64,000 nt of DNA. Origin: Cetobacterium sp. NK01 (lineage in GTDB: Bacteria > Fusobacteriota > Fusobacteriia > Fusobacteriales > Fusobacteriaceae). This document shows, one piece after another, positions 29,778-37,783 of this stretch; the first letter of the stretch is position 1; every line of letters begins with the position of its first letter. The position numbers and the translations under genes were made by a program. The notes below the pieces were generated by a model. That model was given only the letters and a program-made list of their open reading frames with translations. It ran no database searches and was not told the DNA's origin. The stretch lies in the NCBI RefSeq assembly GCF_024506395.1, contig NZ_JANIBO010000002.1:434001-498000 (forward strand). The letters are read 5' to 3'.

Positions 29778-31061
29778 TTATCTTCTATTTCTAAGTAAAT
29801 AAATAATAGATGGATACAAACCTGGATAATAAAGATTTTTTTGAAAAGCTCGAACTTTTGTAAGTAAAAGTATACAATAAAATCTTAAAAATAAACTTAT
29901 AAAGAACATAAGCTTTAATCCAGCATATGAATCTCCAAAAATTAAGATAGTCTTTCCTTGTAAAAAATTAGCTAAGTGTCCACCTAAAAAAGCTCCTGTT
30001 AATCCCATAACTCCTACTGATAATGAGTATGCTGCAGTATAAGAATCTCTATCTGGAGAGGAAAGTTCTAGAAGTAAACTGAATAAAGATAGGTTTATAG
30101 CAGACCATCCAATGGCAGTTCCAATAGCATCCAACATAATTAAGCTATTTACTGTTTCTTTAGTCATTAAAAAATAAAAGATAACAACATAACTAGAAAC
30201 AGCAATTCCAAAAGATAAAAGTTTTTTATAACCAATTCGCTCGACTAATTTTCCATATATAAAAAATGCTATAATTGATAAAATAGCTGTTAAAGAACTA
30301 GATAATCCTAATATGTTGTATGAGGCATTTAAGTCAACAACAGCAAAATAATAAAAATAAGGTTTTGTAAATTCGATAGAAAAATTCCACATTGCTATAA
30401 ACATTAAAAAATTAAAAAAATTGCTATCTTTCAAAGGTTTTTTTATAGAAAAACTTACTTGATTTTCTTTGAAATTTGGTATTTCATGAAAGTAAAGTAG
30501 GACTAATGTGGTAATAGCTGCAATAGCGATTATAAAAGTTAATACTAAAATGCTTGTTTTTCCAGGGGTATAGTTTAAAGATTTTGAAACAATGTATGAA
30601 AAAATAACTGTTGATATGGATATTAAAGTAAATCTTCTAGAAAAAAATGTGCCACGATCCTCTTTTTTTATAATGTCTCCAACTGAACTAGTCCAGATTC
30701 CGCTTACAAAAGCCGAAAAGACTGAATAAATAAAAACTATTCCAACGAGGAATCGGTAGTCTATTTTATCAAAAAGTACAATAAAAAATAAAAAGCACAT
30801 TGGAATTCTAGCTGCTGCTGCACTAAATAGCAGAGCTCTTTTTTTTGTTTTAAAAAATTTATAGTATGTTCCTAAAAAGATTTGAAGTAACTGTAGGCCC
30901 AAAGGTAAAGTTGCTATAACTGATATCCAGAATGGTTCACATTTAAAGTATAGTGCTAGAGCAGTAAGAGCAAAGCCTTGAATTCCTAAAGAAAGCATAT
31001 TAGCACTCATACCTTCAACAGTTATAAGGAATTTATTTTTATCATAAGAGTCCTGAAACAT
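29778..31061 (-). CDS. Major facilitator superfamily transporter
   Basis: 427 residues with twelve membrane helices in two six-helix halves. The usual MFS loop 2-3 pattern is weak (YKFFKTKKRALLFSA). Helix 10 region YSLSVGVMGLTGAFLGG resembles drug/sugar exporters and the YjmB-like 'MFS_1' group. Substrate is not inferable. It is transcribed alone and diverges from the C26 hydrolase. Confidence 0.85.
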   Translation of the reverse strand: MFQDSYDKNKFLITVEGMSANMLSLGIQGFALTALALYFKCEPFWISVIATLPLGLQLLQIFLGTYYKFFKTKKRALLFSAAAARIPMCFLFFIVLFDKIDYRFLVGIVFIYSVFSAFVSGIWTSSVGDIIKKEDRGTFFSRRFTLISISTVIFSYIVSKSLNYTPGKTSILVLTFIIAIAAITTLVLLYFHEIPNFKENQVSFSIKKPLKDSNFFNFLMFIAMWNFSIEFTKPYFYYFAVVDLNASYNILGLSSSLTAILSIIAFFIYGKLVERIGYKKLLSFGIAVSSYVVIFYFLMTKETVNSLIMLDAIGTAIGWSAINLSLFSLLLELSSPDRDSYTAAYSLSVGVMGLTGAFLGGHLANFLQGKTILIFGDSYAGLKLMFFISLFLRFYCILLLTKVRAFQKNLYYPGLYPSIIYLLRNRR

Positions 31062-31181
31062 AAATATTACCCCCCTGTTCTATTTTGTACTTAGATTTAC
31101 TAAAAAAAAGAGAGATTCCTTTAAAATTTAAAAGGAAATAAAAAACTAAAAATGAAAAATAGATATAAAGGAGATGGTGAG

Positions 31182-31913
31182 ATGAAATTAAAACCAATAA
31201 TTGGAATTTCAGGAAGTATAATAATTGATAATAGTGGGAATTTTCCAGGATATGAAAGAGCATATGTGAATAATGATTATGTAGAGTCTGTAATAAGAGC
31301 TGGAGGAGTTCCTTATATAATACCAGTTACTGACGATGAAGAACTTATTAAGGAGTATACTCGAAATATTGATTGTTTAATACTATCAGGAGGACACGAT
31401 GTAAATCCACTTTTGTGGGAGGAGGAACCTATAAAAGAATTGGGGGAAACTTTCCCTAAAAGAGATAGATTTGAATTTCTTTTAATTGAAAATATGTTAG
31501 AAGAGGGAAAACCGATTTTAGGAATTTGTAGAGGAGAGCAAATTTTAAATGTATATTTTGGGGGAACTTTATATCAAGATTTATCTTTGAAAAAAGATGA
31601 TAATATTCGGCATAATCAAAGAGTGAAACCAGATTTGGAAACACATACAGTTGAAATAAATAAAGAGTCATTACTATATGAAATATTAAAAAAAGATAAG
31701 ATTTTAGTAAATAGTTTTCATCATATGGCAATAAAAGATGTAGCAGTTGGAATGAAGGTTACAGCCCTTTCTAAGGATGGAGTTATTGAAGGTATTGAAA
31801 TGAGAGAAAAAAATATACTGGCAATTCAATGGCATCCTGAAATGTTAAGTAAAACAAATGGGTTGATGCAGCGATTATTTAATTATTTTATTAGTATTTC
31901 TAATAAGGAGTAA
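31182..31913 (+). CDS. Peptidase C26, gamma-glutamyl-GABA hydrolase-like
   Basis: 243 residues from 31182; the ATG at 31152 precedes the AAGGAG ribosome site. Class-I glutamine-amidotransferase fold with catalytic Cys116 in GICRGEQILN and His/Glu in QWHPEM near 220. It resembles PuuD, which splits gamma-glutamyl-GABA (putrescine degradation); other members hydrolyse various gamma-glutamyl amides. It is two bases ahead of an APC permease, so the pair probably imports and cleaves a gamma-glutamyl amide or amine. GABA linkage to GadB is inference. Confidence 0.87.
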   Translation: MKLKPIIGISGSIIIDNSGNFPGYERAYVNNDYVESVIRAGGVPYIIPVTDDEELIKEYTRNIDCLILSGGHDVNPLLWEEEPIKELGETFPKRDRFEFLLIENMLEEGKPILGICRGEQILNVYFGGTLYQDLSLKKDDNIRHNQRVKPDLETHTVEINKESLLYEILKKDKILVNSFHHMAIKDVAVGMKVTALSKDGVIEGIEMREKNILAIQWHPEMLSKTNGLMQRLFNYFISISNKE

Positions 31914-31915
31914 TT

Positions 31916-33187
31916 ATGAAAAGTAAACTTGGATTCTGGAGTATTGTTTTATTAGGGATAAATTCAATAATTGGATCAGGGATATTTTTACTGCCAAATA
32001 AAGCATATAGTTTAGTAGGAACTGGAAGTATATTTGTAATTTTATTTGATATGATATTGGTTTTAAGTATAGCTTTATGCTTTGCTGAGGCTAGTGGAAT
32101 GTTTAAAAGAAATGGTGGACCATATATTTATGCAAAAGAAGCTTTTGGAGAATTTGTAGGATTTGAAGTAGGATTCATGAAGTGGGCTATTGCTATAATA
32201 GCTTGGGCTGCAATGGCAGCTGGATTCGTTCAAGCTTTAGGTGATGTATGGGAACCAGCAAAAGAAACTATGACAAAGGATATAATAATAGCTATTATTA
32301 TATGTGGATTAGGAGTAGTTAATATTTTAGGTGTTAAAATATCAAAATTGTTGAATAACATAATAACTTTAGGAAAGTTAATTCCTTTAATTATATTTAT
32401 AGCAATTGGAATATTTTTTATAAAAGGCAGTAATTTTGAACCTTTTAATATTTTAACAACTTCAGAAGAGTTAAATTTTGCACCGGCAGCTTTATTAATG
32501 TTCTATGCTTTTACTGGATTTGAATCAATTGCTGTAGCAGCAGAAGATATGAATAATCCGGAAAAGGATTTACCTATAGCCACGATAACCGTAATGTTTA
32601 TAGTTTCAATTTTTTACATTTTAATATTGTTAGTTTCTATAGGTGTTTTAGGAAAGGATTTGTCAACTAGTTTAACTCCCATAGCTCAAGCGGCAGGAAA
32701 TTTTATGGGAGAAGCAGGTGCCTTACTAATAACAGCGGGAACTTTGGTATCTATTGGAGGAATAAATATAGCAGCATCTTTTGTTACTCCTAGATGTGGA
32801 GTAGCTCTTGCAGAAGATGGGATCTTGCCTAGAGTAATAGCAAAAAACGGACGATATGGAACTCCGACTATAGCTATAATAATAACAGTTGTTTTAGCTT
32901 TAGTAATAGCTTTATCAGGAAGTTTTGTAAAGTTAGCAGCAATCAGTGTAATTTCAAGATTTGTTCAATATTTACCAACTTGTTTAGCAATTCCAGTATT
33001 AAGAAAAAAAAGGCCTGATCTAGTGAGAACTTTTAGAGTTCCCTTTGGTCCAGTAATCCCAATTTTTGCTATTGTAGTTAGCTGTTGGTTAGTATATAAC
33101 TCAGATATAGAAAAGATTTTAATAGGGTTAGGTGGGCTTATTTTAGGAATACCAATCTATTTCTTTATGAAGAAATATTCAAAATAA
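31916..33187 (+). CDS. APC-family amino acid permease
   Basis: 423 residues with 12 membrane helices. N-terminal GINSIIGSGIFLLPNKAY is the APC helix-1 substrate site, and ETRYP-equivalent features are weak. FYAFTGFESIAVAAEDMNNPEKDLP is the classic amphipathic APC segment. Substrate unknown. It is co-translated with the C26 hydrolase (stop at 31913, start at 31916). Confidence 0.93.
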   Translation: MKSKLGFWSIVLLGINSIIGSGIFLLPNKAYSLVGTGSIFVILFDMILVLSIALCFAEASGMFKRNGGPYIYAKEAFGEFVGFEVGFMKWAIAIIAWAAMAAGFVQALGDVWEPAKETMTKDIIIAIIICGLGVVNILGVKISKLLNNIITLGKLIPLIIFIAIGIFFIKGSNFEPFNILTTSEELNFAPAALLMFYAFTGFESIAVAAEDMNNPEKDLPIATITVMFIVSIFYILILLVSIGVLGKDLSTSLTPIAQAAGNFMGEAGALLITAGTLVSIGGINIAASFVTPRCGVALAEDGILPRVIAKNGRYGTPTIAIIITVVLALVIALSGSFVKLAAISVISRFVQYLPTCLAIPVLRKKRPDLVRTFRVPFGPVIPIFAIVVSCWLVYNSDIEKILIGLGGLILGIPIYFFMKKYSK

Positions 33188-33189
33188 AA

Positions 33190-33218
33190 AAGGGCTCTCA
33201 ATTAAGAGAGCTCTTTTA
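33190..33218. terminator. Bidirectional terminator, permease / exonuclease III
   Basis: AAGGGCTCTC / GAGAGCTCTT stem overlaps the last codons of the minus-strand gene. Confidence 0.83.
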
Positions 33219-33966
33219 TTATAAGTTCTACAGGGCAATGATCAGACCCTAAAATATCGCTATGAATATTTGCTTCAACAATTTTATCTTTTATTTTATT
33301 AGAAACTACAAAGTAATCTATTCTCCAACCAGCATTATTTTTCCGAGCGCTGAATCTATATGACCACCAAGAGTATTTTTCAGTAGCATCTGGATGTAAA
33401 TATCTAAAGCTGTCTACAAATCCACTTTCAAGTAACTCACTAAATTTATTTCTTTCTTCAATAGTAAATCCTGCATTTGTTTTATTTGATTTTGGATTTT
33501 TTAAATCAATTTCAGTATGTGCAACATTTAAATCTCCACAAAGAATTACAGGTTTTTTTGAGTCTAAATTTAAAAGATAGTTTCTGAAATCATCTTCCCA
33601 AGTCATTCTATATTCTAATCTAGCTAATTCAGTTTGTGAGTTAGGAGTATAAACATTTACTAGATAGTAATCTTTAAATTCTAAGGTAATAACTCTTCCC
33701 TCTTTATCATGATGGTCTATACCTATATCATATGATACAGATACTGGAATTTCTTTTGTAAATATAGCTGTTCCTGAATAACCTTTTTTTTCAGCATAGT
33801 TCCAATAGCAGTTGTATCCTTCTGGATTGAAATCAACTTGTCCCTCTTGAAGTTTTATTTCTTGTAAACAAAAAACATCAGCATCGATTGAATTAAAGTA
33901 TTCTAAAAAATTTTTTTGAAGAACAGCTCTAAATCCATTAACATTCCAAGAAATTAATTTTTTCAT
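33202..33966 (-). CDS. xth: Exodeoxyribonuclease III / AP endonuclease
   Basis: 254 residues, a full-length ExoA/XthA. Active-site residues are present: Asn10 (SWNVNG), Glu36 (LQEIKLQ), GDLNVAH and the terminal SDHCPVEL. It repairs abasic sites in the cytoplasm. It is monocistronic. Confidence 0.96.
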   Translation of the reverse strand: MKKLISWNVNGFRAVLQKNFLEYFNSIDADVFCLQEIKLQEGQVDFNPEGYNCYWNYAEKKGYSGTAIFTKEIPVSVSYDIGIDHHDKEGRVITLEFKDYYLVNVYTPNSQTELARLEYRMTWEDDFRNYLLNLDSKKPVILCGDLNVAHTEIDLKNPKSNKTNAGFTIEERNKFSELLESGFVDSFRYLHPDATEKYSWWSYRFSARKNNAGWRIDYFVVSNKIKDKIVEANIHSDILGSDHCPVELIIKELS

Positions 33967-34050
33967 ATATAACCTCCGTATAATTAGTTCAAAATTATCT
34001 ACTAGTGATTATATCACAAAATAAAAAAATAAAAAAAATAAAAAAGTTTG

Positions 34051-34079
34051 TTGACATAAATAATATTTTATGATACTAT
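34051..34079 (+). promoter_or_regulatory. Promoter of tRNA Pro-Trp-Met operon
   Basis: TTGACA (34051-34056), 17 bases, TACTAT (34074-34079), about 40 bases ahead of the first tRNA. Confidence 0.75.
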
Positions 34080-34119
34080 AATTATGTAGCAAGCAACCAG
34101 CTACGAAAACAAAATAGTT

Positions 34120-34196
34120 CGGAATATAGCGCAGTCCGGTAGCGCACCTGCCTTGGGAGCAGGGGGCCGCAAGTTCGAATCTTGCTATTCCGACCA
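34120..34196 (+). tRNA. tRNA-Pro (anticodon TGG)
   Basis: 77 nt with CCA. Acceptor CGGAATA pairs TATTCCG; anticodon loop CTTGGGA; T loop GTTCGAAT. It reads CCA/CCN. Confidence 0.97.
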
Positions 34197-34199
34197 TGC

Positions 34200-34275
34200 A
34201 GGTCAATGGCTCAATTGGTAGAGCATCGGTCTCCAAAACCGAGGGTTGGGGGTTCGAGTCCCTCTTGACCTGCCA
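34200..34275 (+). tRNA. tRNA-Trp (anticodon CCA)
   Basis: 76 nt with CCA. Acceptor AGGTCAA pairs TTGACCT; anticodon stem CGGTC/ACCG with CTCCAAA loop; T loop GTTCGAGT. Confidence 0.97.
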
Positions 34276-34282
34276 TTTATTT

Positions 34283-34359
34283 GCCTAGATAGCTCAGTTG
34301 GCTAGAGCACCCGGTTCATACCCGGGCGGTCGAAGGTTCGAATCCTTTTCTAGGCACCA
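34283..34359 (+). tRNA. tRNA-Met, elongator type (anticodon CAT)
   Basis: 77 nt with CCA. Acceptor GCCTAGA pairs TCTAGGC (first base paired, unlike initiator tRNA). The GGTTCATACC anticodon region resembles elongator tRNA-Met rather than tRNA-Ile2, though an Ile(k2CAT) identity cannot be excluded by eye. Confidence 0.93.
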
Positions 34360-34369
34360 TTTGGAACTT

Positions 34370-34395
34370 AAACTCTGTAAAAAGAGTTTTTTTTA
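34370..34395 (+). terminator. Terminator of Pro-Trp-Met tRNA operon
   Basis: AAACTCT / AGAGTTT with a 6-base loop and a long T-run. Confidence 0.85.
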
Positions 34396-34417
34396 TTTTT
34401 TGTAACTTTAATAATAA

Positions 34418-34449
34418 AAAATCTACTAATATTTCTATCAGTAGATTTT
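34418..34449 (-). terminator. Terminator of the leftward chitinase/patatin operon
   Basis: AAAATCTACT / AGTAGATTTT with a 12-base loop overlaps the patatin stop codon. On the minus strand T-rich sequence follows. Confidence 0.75.
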
Positions 34450-35461
34450 AATGATTTAAAATAAGTTGTAAAACAATATCGTCTAACTTATCTTTATTAT
34501 TTTTTATAAATTCATAAGCATCGTAAGAAAGATTTTCAATATTATTATTGGATTTATTATCTAGTTCTAAAGAACCTCTGTATAATCTGGGATTTAATCT
34601 GTAGTAATTCCATTTATTTTTAGAAGAGTCAAAAATTTTTCTTAAAACAAAATCATCTGTATTAGATTGTGCAGAAAAAAGAATATCGATGATGGGAACG
34701 ACCCATTTAGCTCCACCTTTAGTCTTAAGATGCTCATAATTTTTATACCCTTCTTTTTTCCCAGTTCCAATAGATATAAGAATCATATCATCTGATCCTG
34801 GAAAGGACGGTTTATCCTCTTTTAAATACTTTTTAAAATCAATATTTCTAGCTTCAGCATATGCAATGAGAGCTGGATTGTTTGCAAAAATCCCTCCATC
34901 AATACAGTTATAAACATCATCATTTAATGAAATTAATCTTTTAGCATTGAAATATACAGGTGCTGATGAAGTTGCTATAACAACATCTTTTAATTTAAAA
35001 TTCTTTAAAGTTTTTCTTTTAGCGTTTAAGCTATCAAAAAAAATCTCTTTAGCTCTGATTAGATCATAAGAGGTTGACATAAAAGGTTTTACTGTATCAC
35101 TTAAATTAATCTCTCCAAAAAGAGAGTTAGCTAGTTCTTCAAGTGCTTTTGTAGAGTATTTGGGACGAAGGATTCCACCAAAAGATGAAACCCTTCTAAT
35201 TATATTTTTTTTAAAAATTTTATCTCCACAATTTTTATAAAGCTCTACAATTTCTTGAGCACTATGATAATTTGGGGATGTATAAAGGGCTCCAAGAATA
35301 CCGCCAGTACTCGTTCCTACTATTAAATCAAAATATTCATGAAGGTATATTTTTTGCCCAACCTTTTTCGATATTTCAGTTTCTAAGTATTCGCAAATAA
35401 TTGCGGGGATAATTCCCTTTACTCCACCACCGTCAATAGATAAAATTCTAAGTTTTTTCAT
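34448..35461 (-). CDS. Patatin-like phospholipase, last gene of the leftward chitinase operon
   Basis: 337 residues. Oxyanion motif DGGGVKG (10-16), nucleophile Ser51 in GTSTG (49-53) and catalytic Asp188 in DGG (188-190) are all intact, so it should be an active acyl hydrolase. There is no signal peptide and no membrane helix. It resembles the CapV/FabD-lysophospholipase-like group of about 330 residues. It is only 7 bases from the chitinase stop, so it belongs to the same transcript. Possible roles: a secreted or injected lipase acting with the chitinases, or a membrane-damaging release function for signal-less proteins. Both are inference. Confidence 0.9.
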   Translation of the reverse strand: MKKLRILSIDGGGVKGIIPAIICEYLETEISKKVGQKIYLHEYFDLIVGTSTGGILGALYTSPNYHSAQEIVELYKNCGDKIFKKNIIRRVSSFGGILRPKYSTKALEELANSLFGEINLSDTVKPFMSTSYDLIRAKEIFFDSLNAKRKTLKNFKLKDVVIATSSAPVYFNAKRLISLNDDVYNCIDGGIFANNPALIAYAEARNIDFKKYLKEDKPSFPGSDDMILISIGTGKKEGYKNYEHLKTKGGAKWVVPIIDILFSAQSNTDDFVLRKIFDSSKNKWNYYRLNPRLYRGSLELDNKSNNNIENLSYDAYEFIKNNKDKLDDIVLQLILNH

Positions 35462-35468
35462 AAAATCA

Positions 35469-37763
35469 CTATTTAATAAGAGGAGCTACAGCATTTTTAA
35501 ATTGCCAATTGTGATATTTATCCCAGTCGATGCTCCAAGTCATAAATCCTTTAACATCATATCCTCTTCTTTGTACTTCTCTCCAAGCTTCAACATAAAC
35601 ATTCATGTCATTAATTGCACCAGTTCCAGCAGCACCAACACCAGCAGGTAATCCAATAGCTAAAATCTCTTGAGGAATAGGTCCGATAGGGAATAATTGT
35701 GCATATTGTCCTCCCCATGCAGGTCCATCGTGTCCTTTTATAAGAGCTTCAGTAAATTCAGGAATAAATTTAGCTTGATTTTTACAATCAATAACAACTC
35801 CACTTCCGTCAAAAGGATAAACACCAGTTCCAGGTGCATTATAATATTGTGGATGTATTGTTGTAATTAAATGTTTTGTCTTTTTTATAAGGTCAATGTA
35901 TAGAGTTCCAAATCCAGTGTTAATTAAGTATGCTACTTCTGGAGCCATAGAATAAATAAAGTTAGGATCTTTAGCTCTAAAATACTCAATAATTTCTTTT
36001 ATAGCATCAACAACATAAGTAGTTCCATTTTGAGCACTTTGTCCTTCTAAATCTATATCAAAACCATTAAATCCATACTCTTCAATAATATTTATAACAC
36101 CGTTTTTAAAGATTTGTTTATCAGATTCTGATTTGATATGGAATACACCATTTTGTCCACCAATTGCAATAATAACGTTATGTCCTTTAGCTTTCATTCT
36201 AGCAACTTTCTCTTTAAATTGAGCTTTTGTAACTTCATTGCTTGCTGCAGGGTTAAAAACAGGAGTTAAGTGATCTGGAGATTCGATGAAAGAAACTACA
36301 ATAGTATCATATTCAGCAGGAGTATCTTCAAGATCAACATATGATGTTTGAATATTTCCACCCCAAGAAGACCAGTATCCAACTAAAGTTTTCTTTGAAT
36401 TTCCAGAAGATTCTTTTTTTATTGTAAGAATATTCGTTTGATAATATGTTACTATTGAATTATTTGTTCCAGCAAATACTAATTGTACAGTGTTATTTCC
36501 AGTTAATAATGGAAGAGATGCTACTGCTAGTGAAACACTAACCATAGAAGATCTTCTTGTGAATTCTACAGGTTTTGTAGTAGTTTTGAAGCCATTAACG
36601 TAAACAGCGTATTCAGTGTGAATATTTAAAGATGGAATTGATACTGTTCCTAAAAGTTGAGTATTATCTCCATTTAAATATATTGCTTCTACATCTGTTG
36701 CACCAATTAATGGTAGTTTTTCAGGGAAATTTACTGTTGGAATCTCAGGATCAACAGGTGGATCTATTGGAGGTTCAACAGGGGGAGTAGTTCCGCCCTC
36801 AACAGTTTCACCGTTTATAATTAAAGTTATAGGTTGTCCATTTAATGTAGCGTTAGAAGCAACATTAATATCAAAAGGAGCACCAGTTCCATTAATTCCA
36901 TCGATTTTAAAGTTTCCGTTAGGTCCTAAATTAAAATGAGGCGCACCAGACCAATCGGTTCCTGAAGTTATAGAGAATCTACTTCCAGTTTTAGAAGCAT
37001 TAATTTGCCATTGAGAAAGTCCAGTGGCAGGAGAATCGAAGTTTATCTCCCAGTTCCCACCGAAATTTTCAGTTGAATGTGAAATAAGTTCAATAGCAGC
37101 ACTAAATCCATTGCTCCAAGATTGGCTTGAAGTAAGTTTTAATGTAGCAATTTTGTCACCAGTTGGTGGAGGGATAATAACATCCTCTTTAACAGTAACT
37201 AGATTAGATGATTTTATAATTTGCTCTAATGATTGAGCACCTCTATAAGAGAAAATAGCTTCAACAATATAATCTCCTGGAGTTAAAACAGTAGTGAAAG
37301 TTATAATTTCATTAGGATTAGTTGTTGTTTTTTGTTCGATTGTATTTCTAACAGAAGTTTTTAAGTAATATGTAACTTGGTTTATTCTATTTTGAGAATC
37401 AGAGATAGCTTTCGTAGAAACGGAAGCTTTTTTATTTGTGATATTTAGTTCGATACTTCCAATAGTAGGAACTATAATCTCAGGTTCAACAGGAGGATCA
37501 ACAGGTGGCTCAGGTATTTCAATATCCACATCTAAATCGAATATATTTTTTTCAACATTAGACAGTAGCTCTTTTATTTCGAAGAAATATATGATTGATG
37601 ATTCCATGTTTAAACTATTAATTTTATTCTTTAGTTCAATTAATTGTATATTTAAAGATTCAAGTTCATTGCTTGCATCAACAAATCTTTTCTTTAGATT
37701 ATTATAGTGATTTAAAACATTTGAAAAATGAGATTTTATATTTTGTATTTCTAAAGTATTCAT
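35469..37763 (-). CDS. Multidomain GH18 chitinase A without signal peptide
   Basis: 764 residues from the ATG at 37763, which has AAGGAG upstream; an extension to 37805 is rejected. Order: helical N-terminal domain (1-90, ending FFEIKELLSNVEKNIFDL), Pro/Glu linker, Ig-like domain (about 110-205), CBM2-like carbohydrate-binding module with conserved Trp and NW residues (about 215-320), Pro linker, second beta domain (about 345-450), GH18 barrel (about 460-760). The active-site motif is NGFDIDLE with catalytic Glu573; the first Asp of DxxDxDxE is Asn. The endo-beta-N-acetylglucosaminidase branch of GH18 is an alternative to a true chitinase. No signal peptide or lipobox is visible. It is the middle gene of a three-gene operon. 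Confidence 0.9.
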   Translation of the reverse strand: MNTLEIQNIKSHFSNVLNHYNNLKKRFVDASNELESLNIQLIELKNKINSLNMESSIIYFFEIKELLSNVEKNIFDLDVDIEIPEPPVDPPVEPEIIVPTIGSIELNITNKKASVSTKAISDSQNRINQVTYYLKTSVRNTIEQKTTTNPNEIITFTTVLTPGDYIVEAIFSYRGAQSLEQIIKSSNLVTVKEDVIIPPPTGDKIATLKLTSSQSWSNGFSAAIELISHSTENFGGNWEINFDSPATGLSQWQINASKTGSRFSITSGTDWSGAPHFNLGPNGNFKIDGINGTGAPFDINVASNATLNGQPITLIINGETVEGGTTPPVEPPIDPPVDPEIPTVNFPEKLPLIGATDVEAIYLNGDNTQLLGTVSIPSLNIHTEYAVYVNGFKTTTKPVEFTRRSSMVSVSLAVASLPLLTGNNTVQLVFAGTNNSIVTYYQTNILTIKKESSGNSKKTLVGYWSSWGGNIQTSYVDLEDTPAEYDTIVVSFIESPDHLTPVFNPAASNEVTKAQFKEKVARMKAKGHNVIIAIGGQNGVFHIKSESDKQIFKNGVINIIEEYGFNGFDIDLEGQSAQNGTTYVVDAIKEIIEYFRAKDPNFIYSMAPEVAYLINTGFGTLYIDLIKKTKHLITTIHPQYYNAPGTGVYPFDGSGVVIDCKNQAKFIPEFTEALIKGHDGPAWGGQYAQLFPIGPIPQEILAIGLPAGVGAAGTGAINDMNVYVEAWREVQRRGYDVKGFMTWSIDWDKYHNWQFKNAVAPLIK

Positions 37764-37783
37764 TACACGCTCCTTGTATAAAA

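Noticed and set aside
34009-34236. Minus-strand 75-codon frame across the Pro/Trp tRNAs
   Set aside because: It is the reverse complement of tRNA genes, a common spurious annotation (GIARFELAAPCS-type); no ribosome site.
34448-35461. Patatin-like protein as a CBASS effector
   Set aside because: No CD-NTase, Cap2/Cap3 or other CBASS gene is adjacent, and it is bound to the chitinase operon by a 7-base gap.
36740-36800. Proline-codon repeats in chitinase linkers as a mobile or CRISPR repeat
   Set aside because: They encode Pro/Glu/Asp-rich inter-domain linkers and vary between genes.
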